Source: Porodaedalea pini (Eukaryota > Basidiomycota > Agaricomycetes > Hymenochaetales > Hymenochaetaceae). From it: 64,000 nt of DNA. The stretch's first letter is position 1. Every line of letters begins with the position of its first letter. The notes below the pieces were generated by a model. That model saw only the letters and a program-made list of their open reading frames with translations, had not been told where the DNA came from and made no database searches. The DNA is taken from NCBI GenBank assembly GCA_002794775.1, contig NBAY01000046.1, positions 248,001 through 312,000 of the forward strand, written 5' to 3'. Position numbers and translations under genes: made by a program. This document shows, piece after piece, positions 11,686 through 21,537 of this stretch.

Positions 11686-12895
11686 TTCGATGAGTCTGGA
11701 CGTTGAAGTGGCAAGCACAAATGAAAGATTGAGGAGAGTCTGCGTCTTAATACGTCAAGTTACAAGTTACTAGACTTGGCACGCACGTATCAGAAATACG
11801 TCTGTACAGGTTATATACACCTTGAGAATGAGGTGCGGAGGGTGCGGAGTACCATGCAGGCCCAAAGTGCGACTCGACCAGAAAATATGGAACAGTCTGC
11901 CAAGCGAAAAGTGCTAGGGCATTTTCAGCGTGAACGACGGAGCGCCATCTTCCTGAGAGGTGATCAAGTGAGCAGGAGTCAATTCTGCTAGAACGGACAT
12001 TCTATTGGCTCCGTGATAGGTTGTGGAGATAGACATGGTGGTCAAGACACGGAAGATCCAATCGGTGTTTCCGCGCAAAATAAGTATGTGCCCCGTTCTC
12101 AAGGGAATTGAATTAGAGATAGTCCAAAAAGTGACCTGCAATCATAGTTCTGTTCATGGGCTCAATGCTCCAGCGGTCTTAGATCGGTTTGGGAACTCAT
12201 CGCGGACGCCATATTGTACTGTATACACTAAAATTCTCAGCTTCAAAAGCATATTCGCACGATCGAGCAAACAGAAGTATAAGCTTGAGCTTGGCTGTTG
12301 AACCGCCAGATTTATTCCGAGAACGAGCAGGGTGTAGGACAGCAGGTTAGACAGAAACGACAACGAGTTTGAGAAGAAAAGCATTTCGCAACTTCAAGTT
12401 GGCCGTCTCGATTGATGACGCGAGACGCGTGAGCGGAGTTTCGCGGAGTGCCAAATCCGATTTCTTCATGGCCACAGAGTTGAATCCAGCATCTAATGGT
12501 CTGCGCTGTGGTGATTGCGTTCCATCTTGCACTGCTACGTGTGGCGATAGAACTCAAGATTGAGAGCTGTCTCTAGGATCATGGTGTCTATGGCCGAGAG
12601 AGTCCCCTCAAACACCGCACATTGAGCGTGAACCTTCCGATGAGAAGCGCCGCCAGGTCAACTAAAGGGTCAGCACATTTGATCTTCGAGCACATGCGAC
12701 AAACGACCTACCATGGAATGTTTGACATTCGTATCAACGCCAGTCTGTTGTGAGTTTACGCGTATCTTCACCGTATAGTCATTGCATCTGCGATGCACTT
12801 AATATTTCCAGGAGATAAGAGCATACATATTTTCATCAGCATAACAAGTAGTGTTACATAATATTCTACCAACTTCACATCCTGAAATTCACCCT
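11686..12895. other. Spacer with possible decayed exons
   Basis: Between flavocytochrome b2 and PPM1. On the - strand near 12350-12530 a frame reads like real coding sequence (SSIETANLKLRNAFLLKL). Another near 12600-12750 (TGVDTNVKHSM, then an AALLIGRF-type segment after a possible intron) may belong to the same gene. I could not join these into a gene or name a family. They may be a decayed gene or chance frames. Confidence 0.3.
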
Positions 12896-14335
12896 TCATA
12901 CGCTAGCATCCCAAATCATATCCCAGCCTGCCCATTTTGACGATGCATCGTCATCATCGCCTGGAAAAATCGCGCCCCAAGTAATCGCATAGTGCGCAAG
13001 GACGAGATCAAGCTCTTCTACCTCGTCTAGCATTTCGAGCTGCGAGATTCTGTCCATTTCAGGAGTCAGGTAAGTGAATGAATAGTAATAAATGAGAATA
13101 GGCGCACTTCTGAAGCTTCTCAGCGGGGATGCGTGCGCTCCTTATCTCCTTCAGCGTAAGGGCCTTTGAAAGCTTAAAATTATGTTCGGTGAAGCGTCGC
13201 GGAAGCAACTCCAAGGAGGGGTATGGCTCTGCACCAGGAAGCTCGACGCTTCGCGTCTAAAAGGGCGAAAAGATGAGTGCCCTACCAGCCCAAAGGACTT
13301 AAAGAAACAGAGTACCTTAAGGTTGGTCTTCATGACGCGCCCAAACGCGTCCTCGAGTCCAAACATCTCGTACACGATCGCTCCGAGGGGCGCCGACCCA
13401 CGGAAGCAGTCCGTGAACCACGCAATTACAGCAGAGGATGCAGAAGGCTGCATGTATGCGAGGACACATTCAAAGAGGAGAAGCGTCGGCAGTTTGGGAT
13501 CGAGAAGAGGTGATGACCCGTCCGTTGGTGCTGTTAGTAGGGGTGCGAGAGATGTCGATGGGCTTTTACGCAGATCAGCCGCGAGCAGTTCGTAAATAGG
13601 GGAGTGCAGAGACGTGCCTCCGTTACCTGAGATCGAGGTTGAGTATCTGAACATAGTGCATGAAGGCCATACATACCGAGAGATACATCCCCCGGCTCCC
13701 CTAGCATCGTGCTTAGTTCTTTATTCTTCTTGATCGCCATCGCCTTCTTGATCGTAATCTCCGGAAAGTCAATCTCAATATACTTCGCGAGATTCTTGCT
13801 ATGGTCGCCATTCTATCTGCTGACCGCATGAACGAAAGAGTCCAAGGGAGCTTCATACGACGCACCGCAAGCCTCCAGAAACGAGTGTCGCTCCCTGCAC
13901 CGAGACTGACAATCTGGCACTGCTTTCCTTCAGAACTGCACAGCGCGATCCATGCATCAACGAGAAGGTCGATACTCTCGGACCGGATGTACGTTCCAAT
14001 ATTAATCAGTGGGGGACGTGGCGGCTGCAGGTGCGCGCGCGGCACGAAGAGGTGCGCATAAGGATCGGGGAGATAACCCTTCTGCACGGCGGAGAGACGT
14101 GCGAGAGATGCATCGTTGTCAGTAGCACGAACCGGTGCATCAGCGTCTGGTTGTTTTGACGGAAACATGAAGGTACAGAGTAAAGAGTAGCTATCATACT
14201 CAACGCGTCACGCTGCTTTAGTAACACATCGTGACCATTTCGGCGACACCGCGATGCCGAGGGTAGCTTGTCCCGAACCTCCAAGTTTCTTGCTTTGCTG
14301 AGAGGCCGCTGAGAGGTGTCGAGTTGCGATGCCAT
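12896..14335 (-). CDS. PPM1: Leucine carboxyl methyltransferase (PP2A methyltransferase)
   Basis: Uses S-adenosylmethionine to methylate the C-terminal Leu of the PP2A catalytic subunit, which controls PP2A subunit assembly in the cytosol. Conserved parts in order: LSAVQKGYLPDPYAHLF, then INIGTYIRSESIDLLVDAW, then the SAM-binding loop IVSLGAGSDTRFW. Next come LLFECVLAYMQPSASSAVI and AIVYEMFGLEDAFGRVMKTN, and the C-terminal AHYAITWG and SKWAGWDMIWDASV just before TGA at 12896-12898. It is multi-exon with short introns. The best start is the ATG at 14333-14335 ([15 protein letters not shown]); an in-frame codon at 14350 is not ATG. Its first codons overlap the divergent TIM22 start, so the two genes share a very compact promoter region. 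Confidence 0.88.
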
Positions 14336-14987
14336 GGCCACCAGTAACACCGGTATTCGCCGCCGGGCAGGAACCGTTACCGCCTGGCATGACGGAGGAG
14401 GACCGAGCGCAAATTATGCAGACGAAAAAATATCAGGATTATATGGCTGCGGCTCCGGAGTCATGTCTCTTCAAGACCGGGATGGCAGGCGCTGCAGGTG
14501 TGTAGCTATATGTCGCGTTGCACGGTGGAACGTATGCTTACTGGTTTAATGCAGGTCTCGGTCTCGGCGCGTTCTTCTCGCTCATGTCCTCCTCGTTTGC
14601 GTACGAAGACCCGTTGTTGCGCTCTCAGTCTCAATCAAATCTAAACACGACGCAGAAGGCCAGAGAGATTTTTAAGGACATGGGAAAGGGCATGTGGAGA
14701 AGTGGAAAAGGTTTTGGAAAAGTGGGAGCTTTGTTCGCAGGCTTAGAGTGCACTATAGAGGCGGTACGTGCTGCTGCGTCTTCATCGTGTTTTGTTTCTT
14801 AATCAAGTCTTCGCTCGCGAAGTATCGGGCAAAGAATGACATGGTGAATCCTGTGCTCGCAGGTTTCATTGCTGGCGGCATTCTGGCTCGAAATTCTGGT
14901 CCAAAAGCAGCATTCGGCGGCGGAGCCGCTTTCGCAGCATTTTCTGCTGCTATAGATCTCTTTCTTAAAAGAGAGTCATCGGAGTGA
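14329..14987 (+). CDS. TIM22: Mitochondrial inner-membrane translocase subunit TIM22
   Basis: Channel-forming subunit of the TIM22 complex, which inserts carrier proteins into the mitochondrial inner membrane. Three exons: 14329-14497, 14555-14763 and 14823-14987, giving 180 residues. The N-terminus [20 protein letters not shown] resembles other fungal Tim22 starts, which supports the ATG at 14329. The Tim17/22/23 region is clear: [11 protein letters not shown], then [20 protein letters not shown], then [20 protein letters not shown], then [20 protein letters not shown] and [14 protein letters not shown]. These are the glycine-rich membrane segments of the family. The stop is TGA at 14985-14987. 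It is divergent from PPM1, and the two predicted coding regions overlap by seven bases. Confidence 0.93.
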
Positions 14988-16052
14988 GTGAAATGTTGTA
15001 TCTAGGCTACATTGAAGACTGATTGGTTGTAATTTTGTCTAGTGATGACGATTAATAGTTCACGCCTTACGACCCTACTTGCATTAATTTATTCAAGGCA
15101 TCTAGATTCTCATATACCATTGTCTAATTATCTCTCGATCCCAACCCCTAAAATTCTCTCAGTTGGCAAAAGAGGCCGCTTCTGTCAAACTGGATCGTTC
15201 GAGTACCGATTTCTGCTCGACTTTGACACTACCAATCGTCAACGAACAAAAACTCAACAAATGGACCTTCACAGATGGAAATTCGCCGTGCGCATTGAAA
15301 GGAAACCCCTGCTTTGTATTTTCCGAAGTATAGTCAACCAACTCAGCGTTTCGAAGATTTGAGAACAGTCCTCAAGGTCAGTTTTTGCTTGATCGACGGG
15401 TTTAATTTTACGGAAACCTGACATCCTTCTTTGACGCCCCATGAAGGCTGTCCTGCGCTTCGCACTAAGAATCAACGTCTTCGCATGGATCCTCGCTAGC
15501 TCTGTTGATGCTAGAATGGTGATCATGAACGAGTTTCGTCGGGAGATGATCTGCGCTTATCCAAAAAAGGAAGGCATTGTCGCACTTTGGCTTGCTTCAT
15601 CATAATTCTGCCTTGTACTGTACTCTCCGTGCAGCTCTCACGGGACAGGTCGACTACCTACTTTCTTTGTACTCTCACCATGAAAGTGGCTTCCGTGCCT
15701 TCTCGTTCGTGAAGGATATGAAAACTCCGAACAAGGTAACTAGTCAGGCCAACGTAAGACAATGCGACGCGTGGTCGTGGCCGGTTTCAGCGGGAAAACT
15801 GGCAAAAAAGAGAGAAGGAAGAACATTTGCGTCTTATTCTTGCATGCAGTATATAAAGAAGTAGGTTGGAGTTGCACGACAGGCTATCGTTGATCGAACA
15901 CCCCACCTCTAGTGTCTCCGTTTGTTGTATCCGCCCCTTTGCTTCCTCTCTTTTACGACTCTCCTCAGCGGAATTCGGGCTTGCTCATACTCCTCTCTAA
16001 TCATAGATAATACATCGCATTTGGCCTCAGCAACCTTCCAAACTCTACAATC
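14988..16052. other. Intergenic, no gene recognised
   Basis: About 1.06 kb between TIM22 and the next small gene. Frames at 15042-15362 and 15577-15864 look like chance frames: no splice sites, domains or start context support them. Bases after about 15850 are rich in pyrimidine runs and probably form the promoter and leader of the gene at 16053. Confidence 0.4.
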
Positions 16053-16488
16053 ATGAACACTCGTGCCACCATGTTTACTTTGTTCGCGCTCGTCATCGCG
16101 GGTACGCCCTTCTCCTCTGCGTCGGCGGAGCTTGGAGCTTACAATACGTACTTGTTTTCCTTTCCGTAGCGTCCGCCGCTCCTAGTCCATCCCCCATTGA
16201 CGCAGATACTGCGAACGTCATCGCGGTAAACGACAACCTCGCTTGCTCGTCCGGCTCGTGTAATACTACTGTCAGTAACTATCCCCATTTTCGCTTTCCA
16301 AGCCACTCTCCGCGCATTGAAGACAGACTAGCTGATCCTCCCTGTCGTTCTTCCAGATTGCCGAGACAAATGCGACAAACTCCACACCAGCCACGTACCC
16401 GAGTGCAGCATCGGCGCTCCAGGATGCCTGGTCACCGTTCACTTTCCTCGCTGTCGGAGGGCTGGCTCTCTCCACCGGCATGCTTTGA
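16053..16488 (+). CDS. Small secreted protein, probably GPI-anchored
   Basis: Three exons (16053-16101, 16170-16270, 16357-16488) with consistent phases give about 77 residues. An N-terminal signal peptide (MFTLFALVIAASAAPS, cleavage likely after the Ala run) is followed by a short polar segment with two close Cys (CSSGSC). Next is a Thr/Asn stretch with NTT and NST glycosylation sites. The protein ends in a hydrophobic tail (WSPFTFLAVGGLALSTGML), as expected for a GPI-attachment signal. I know no family for it. It probably sits at the cell surface or wall. An in-frame ATG seven codons in is a possible alternative start. Confidence 0.65.
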
Positions 16489-16965
16489 GCCAATCGTATT
16501 GATTATATTCTATGTGTTTATTGCCAACCTCCACTTATTACTACGCTCCTTGATTCTTTCATCATCATCATCATTAGTATTTCCGTAATTGCATATGATT
16601 ATTTGGACAAGCCACTGTTTTCGGATTAATCTATAAGAGCGTGCGCAAATCGTTTGAATTCCCCGTTATTCCGTTTTTGTGTCCACCTAGTCTGACTCTG
16701 TGTTGTACTATAAGACAATACATGTTGTATGTATAATATGAGACCAAGAACGTTTAAACTCTTTGGAATGGCCAAAGATATCAACACAAACCTAGAAGAC
16801 TCGAAAAACGACAGATGGTGGTGCATGACAAATAGGTTGGGAAAAAAAGCTGAAGGGAAACTGGAGAAGCACTTGAAATAGGCGGATACAGGTAACAAAA
16901 CGCAATGGCCGTGTATATCGACCATAGGAATATATATACAGTGACGGTACAAAGCCTGGCTTGAC
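16489..16965. other. 3' spacer between convergent genes
   Basis: AT-rich 477-base spacer between the convergent ends of the small secreted protein gene and DUF6534 copy 1. A short TCA/TCATCA run lies near 16560. No gene seen. Confidence 0.5.
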
Positions 16966-19092
16966 TCACGCGAGCCGAGGTATGCTTAGGGCCGTCCCGT
17001 CCTTACCATCAATGGAGGACGAATACGATAATTTGGGACTTTTGTCTGGGCTGGCGGCTCTTTCCATTTCTCCGTCGCTGTGATGAATTGTCCGCTCGAC
17101 ATGTATATGTACCTTTCATGTCTTTCTTTAGACGGTGGTGGCATAAGAATATGGGCTTAGTAGTGGCGTACTTTGACATCACCGACAGAGGTTGTTTGGC
17201 CTTCTGCGAGGCTGTCAGCGTTAGAGAGGCCGAGTACATCGCTGCCAACTGCGTTGGAGACCGGCGGAGAACGGATGTGCGGCTGCAGACAAGAGATTAA
17301 GAATCGAATGTCCACGTCGTACAACGAAGGTACTCACAGCATGACGCCTGAAACGGGGTTGCGTGTGTCCATCGACAGAAAGATGGACCGCTAAGGGATA
17401 ACTGTCATCCCGTTTCTTGAGCGCATCCCTCGAATTGAGAGTCGCGAGCAACGAGTTGACATAACCTACCGTTGGCCAAAGAAGTTAGCGAGAGTTACGG
17501 AAAAGGATATGATAACCTCACACTTAGCAATGATGAAATGAAGCGAAAGGAAGAGGAAATTATGTGGCATTGTCGCAGCCTGAATATGAATTAAGCACGA
17601 CATACGCCGGGAGGGGGGGAGGGGGCAGCGAACATGCACTTACAAAAAGCATGGCAAGCATAGACGCGAACGTGGTCAACAGTCCATTGCTGATGGTGTA
17701 CATGAGCAATCGATGGATAATATCGTCCATGCTGTAAAGCGAACCTCGTCAACAGCGAACGTTGGCCGAAGAATTACTCTTACCTGGAGTAGCCCGTGCG
17801 GCTAATTTGCAGATAATAGCACAATGCTGATGTGAGCAGAACGTCGATGACACATGAGAAAGCCAGTCCGAAAGTGAATAACCACTGAGGAGATCGTCTG
17901 TTTGAGTATAGACGCAGAAAACTAATGAATTTCTTACACGAAACTCCTTGATGAACAAGGAGAAATGCTTAAGCCGAATCCTGAATAAGAAACAGTTTAG
18001 CGTGAAGAGTACCTCAGATCGTTATTGACATACATCTCAACTGTTGTCGCTACAGGGAGATTGGTAAATTTCAGTGGGAATGATACGATAGATTTAAGCA
18101 GAAAGCCGCACACCTAGAGAAGATCCTAAACGAACAGTGGCCATAAAGGTCTGGTCGAAGTTAGTTATTGATTCCACCAAAGTCTTGAAGTACGTACCAT
18201 GAGGAGAGCCAAGTAAATGTTACGTTTACTGACTGGATGAGAAGAATGAGTGCGAGTCCTGTTCAGTAATTGAAAAATACGGACGTCGCCAGACGCGGTG
18301 AGTAAAGAACCTGATTTCAAATGGCATTACAATAAGTTACATAGAATCGTACCGGATTTTAACAAAGCTAGACTTGCTAAACGGAACTCACATTTGCACT
18401 GTAAATGTGATAAATCCGGTGACAGCGATGCTGGCCTTAAAATAGAAGCGAACAATATCGTCAAATAAAGCAGAGCATAAAAGTGCAACAAACCCTCACA
18501 CCAACAGTCCTGCAGAACGTACGTTGAAACGCCTGAACAATTTTGCTAGGGCAGAAAGAACTACTTACCAGATCAGATGATCCAACGTCTGAAGATTTCC
18601 CCAGCCTAACACCAGGTAGTGCCACATTCCTTGGCAGATGAATATCGTATGAATGAAGTCCATAGCACTGGCAGGGCCAGACATATTAACTGCTGAGTAC
18701 AGCCTATCACCGACTGAACGCACCAAACTGCAAGAACCTGGCGACATGTCAGGCGTCAACGAATATTCGCATCTAGCGAGTTCGATGAGGTACTCACCGT
18801 CGACCTCATTAGCCGTGAATCCTTTTTTCGATACTGTCGAAAATAGTGATAGGCTTGGAGCGTGCCAATTCCTGAAAAACTGGAAGAAAGCCGGTCGGTG
18901 CAACATGTCGAGGCGAGGTCCCGAAATGTCAGTTGACGTACAAAATGGGAGCGCGTTACGAATGCAAGGACGGACGACCTCGAAGTGTCAGAATTGAATC
19001 CGTATTCCGCAAGAGGGTGGCACGTACGAGACGGAAATGATACAGCCGATGAACATTGCGCCGAACGTTAATCGCAAATCTGCAGTTGCCAT
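16966..19092 (-). CDS. DUF6534-like membrane protein, tandem copy 1
   Basis: Multi-spanning membrane protein of the basidiomycete family usually annotated DUF6534; function unknown. The ATG at 19090-19092 opens MATADLRLTFGAMFIGC. Later exons encode GIGTLQAYHYFRQYRKKDSR, then AMDFIHTIFICQGMWHYLVL, further hydrophobic segments, and RTGYSR-MDDIIHRLLMYTI near 17720-17800. The domain closes with VNSLLATLNSRDALKKRDDS near 17420. The cytosolic tail contains HIHVERTIHHSDGEMERA and ends with TGA at 16966-16968. It has many short introns. It is the first of three direct repeats of one gene; the tail motif (S/N)VDGH-QPRFRR and the HIHVE-T-IH motif recur in the others. The frame is open through all blocks I checked. 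Confidence 0.75.
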
Positions 19093-20029
19093 CGTGCAGC
19101 TTTCAACGAAAAAGACGATAGCGAGTAAAGGAAAAGAGGGAGGGTCTTGAACTGGAGAGACAAGTGTGTGAAGCGGGAAGGCAACAGTTTAAAAGGTAAG
19201 TATACTTGCCTATAATTTTGCATATCGTAACGCTGATATTCTCGAGAATAGAAGCAGCCGAAGAAGCTTAGAAGCTAATGCGAGAGTCGGGAGAGTCCGG
19301 GATCATGACACGAGGCCCTCACTGCATGGTGATTGCAAATGGAAGAAGGGGAAACAAATCGATTTCGCTTCTCGACCAATCCATATTTGATAGCATCCGC
19401 AGTTTTCCACACAAAGGGTCAGTCGGAAGCAGAGCTTTTCATAGCGTCAGGAGCATAAGGTAGAAAAGGAACCAATCACGCTATAATCACAGCTTTTTGT
19501 GGGATTATCCATTCAGAGGCGAGCGCTGCGAGCTTCGCGATCAAGATTGCCGAAGCTGATCACCCCGCACCTCGAAGGGAAAAGACACGGCAAGATACAC
19601 ATGTACAGGCGAAAATTTTCAACTTCTTTGGCAGAACGTCAGGATTGCTCGATTCGTACCAAAACAAGCAAAGATGCGAATACGGTGTGATGCCTTAAAA
19701 CTTTACAGCGGCGATCTAGCACCCGTGCATAGTCTTAAACCGGTTTCGCTGATGTGTGAATAGGGGCGACTACGGTCGGCATGGCTCTGCGTGTCTTGGA
19801 AGGTGTGTATCTTCGGCGATGGTTGTCAAATCCTTGAGAAAGTGAAGCTAGAAACATCAAGCTCTTCAACGTGCTGTGCTATATTAAAGCCTTTTCGCTT
19901 TAGCAGATATCAAGATACGTTAAGGGACGATAAAAAATAATCATGTAATTTACCATCAAGAGCGTCTATCCGCGTCCTTACAGAGAAAAGGAAGGAATGC
20001 TAAATATCTGAGTAAATTCACGGCAGGAC
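19093..20029. other. Upstream region of DUF6534 copy 1 (duplicated block)
   Basis: No gene recognised. The stretch about 19278-19690 is related to 23830-24376 upstream of copy 2; for example, CACTGCATGGTG-TTGCAAATGG occurs in both. The tandem duplication therefore included the upstream DNA and probably the promoter. Confidence 0.5.
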
Positions 20030-20455
20030 AGTTGTAAAACTGAAAGTGGGCTGCAGATACGCACGCCCGCAAAGGCCCACTTGTGAGAAAGTGCCCATGA
20101 AGCGTGTCGAGCTCACACTCGACGTCCAGCAAAACAGGTTCTCTTTGCCAGCAAGGAACACCGCTATGGATGGCAGTACCACATATGACGGCTTCATCAG
20201 ACTTCGAAGCTCCTTGCAACTGAAGGACTCCTTGAGGAGTTGCTGAACCTTCAGAACATATGTAGAACCACACCAGAACGACCACGTCAATCTCGTCCTT
20301 CTTGACACTAGCGTCTTTGGAGACCTGTTCAACAGACTTTACGGTCTTAATAAGAGGTCCATCTTGAGCTCCTCGAACTTAGCGCAGGCGAAGATCTTGA
20401 AGCTCGTTGCCGTTATTGAACAACTCGACCTCGAGGACTGGCGACTGGTAGTACG
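20030..20455 (-). pseudogene. Hsp70 (BiP/Hsc70-type) pseudogene fragment
   Basis: Read on the - strand across changing frames, this stretch follows the end of an Hsp70 ATPase domain. It shows KFEELKMDLL, then KTVKSVEQVSKDASVKKDEID, a VVLV residue block, VQQLLKE in a second frame, and DEAV with a GTAIHSGV-type block. This order matches the (R)FEELNMDLF...KPVEQVLKDA..., VQQLL, DEAVA..GAA order of Hsp70 proteins. Frames change at least twice, an in-frame stop is present, and no introns are seen. It is therefore a decayed, possibly retro-copied, fragment without a chaperone function. It lies in the DUF6534 cluster, directly beside the mini-mariner. Confidence 0.7.
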
Positions 20456-20478
20456 TGATTAATATTGACACGCAAATA

Positions 20479-21174
20479 CAGGTGGTTCTCAAAAGTCTTC
20501 GGCCCCCCTGTTTAAGGAAAGTGATTCGCATTGCTTAATCTGGTAGGCAACCGTGTGAACTCAACCTTCGTGTCGCGACACTCGTAGTCCTCCTCCTCAG
20601 TGTGCACACAAAATGGACAAAAAAAATTAGATGCGCTTCTCTATATGCTGAAATTTTGTACAAATGATAAGGATACAATATATACTGTATAAATTATGCA
20701 AGAATTTATACAGCCAACTCTCTCTGGACTAGGCATCGCGGAATTCCAAGTTTTTTGCCCAAGTTCTTGAGAGGCATGAAGCGGTGGGTTAGAGCATAGT
20801 GAATGAGGATCTCGTGCATCATCGCATCGAGCTTCTTTGGTCGTCCTTTCCGTTGTCGGTTGGATGTCGAGCCATTAACCAGCCATTTCTTCCATATTGA
20901 CTGGGCTGTCATCCGGGGCACGGCTTCAAGCTTGGCAGCACAACGTATACTAGCACCAGCACGTATAGCACCAATAATACTGTTTTTTTTTGGTGAGTCA
21001 AGCTGTAGGCGGGCCATGTAGAGGCATCAGACGCAACGACGACAGACTACAGACAACATGTACGTCGCGACACGAAGGTTGAGTTCACACGGTTGCCTAC
21101 CAGATTAAGCAATGCGAATCACTTTCCTTAAACAGGGGGGCCGAAGACTTTTGAGATTCAATGAGAACCACCTG
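20479..21174. mobile_element. Mini-mariner (internally deleted Tc1/mariner element)
   Basis: A 696-bp element flanked by TA (20477-20478 and 21175-21176). The terminal inverted repeats are long, about 105 bases, starting CAGGTGGTTCTC. The right copy has a 10-base stretch (ATTGAATCTC) that the left copy lacks, between two TCTC repeats. Apart from that the arms look nearly identical. The single frame inside encodes only an N-terminal HTH domain (20706-21017), so the catalytic domain has been lost by internal deletion. Confidence 0.85.
20706..21017 (-). CDS. Truncated Tc1-like transposase: HTH domain only
   Basis: The ATG at 21015-21017 opens 103 residues: MARLQLDSPKKNSIIGAIRA, then ASIRCAAKLEAVPRMTAQSI with the pattern of a Tc1/paired-type helix-turn-helix, then a basic GRPKK hook. 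A second helical segment follows (HRFMPLKNLGKKLGIPRCLV). The stop at 20706-20708 precedes any catalytic motif; full-length relatives carry a DDE domain after this point. The frame has no lesion. The product could bind the element's own long inverted repeats and compete with active transposase. That is inference from the domain content only. Confidence 0.65.
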   Translation of the reverse strand: MARLQLDSPKKNSIIGAIRAGASIRCAAKLEAVPRMTAQSIWKKWLVNGSTSNRQRKGRPKKLDAMMHEILIHYALTHRFMPLKNLGKKLGIPRCLVQRELAV

Positions 21175-21176
21175 TA

Positions 21177-21537
21177 TTTAAACGTGTGATCCGATCTTTG
21201 AAAGTATGCAATCACAAGTCGTTGGATCCCACATTATTTCCATATTAGCTTTGTATCGTTGGACTCCGTATTATACTTAATTACATTGTATAGTATGAGG
21301 CTGATACTTTTAAGTCTTTTGAATGACAGAAAATATCAAAACGAGCACAGAACACATTGAAAAACAGGCAATAGAGCATGATAGATAAATGGGAAAACAA
21401 ACAAGGACCGGAGAAACTGAAAAGGCAGACGAAAAAAGGTTATAAAACACAGTGGACGAGTATGATAATTAAAGAAATATATGTGTCGCTAACGAGTCTG
21501 AGTTGACTCAGGTTAGCCTAGGAAGGTTAAGGGACGC
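21177..21537. other. AT-rich spacer downstream of DUF6534 copy 2
   Basis: About 360 bases with no gene. It resembles the region downstream of copy 1 (16680-16960): similar GAGACCAAGAACGTTT/GAGGCTGATACTTTT and TGACTCA-G-GAGCC/GTTAGCC stretches. It is therefore part of the tandemly duplicated unit. Confidence 0.45.
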
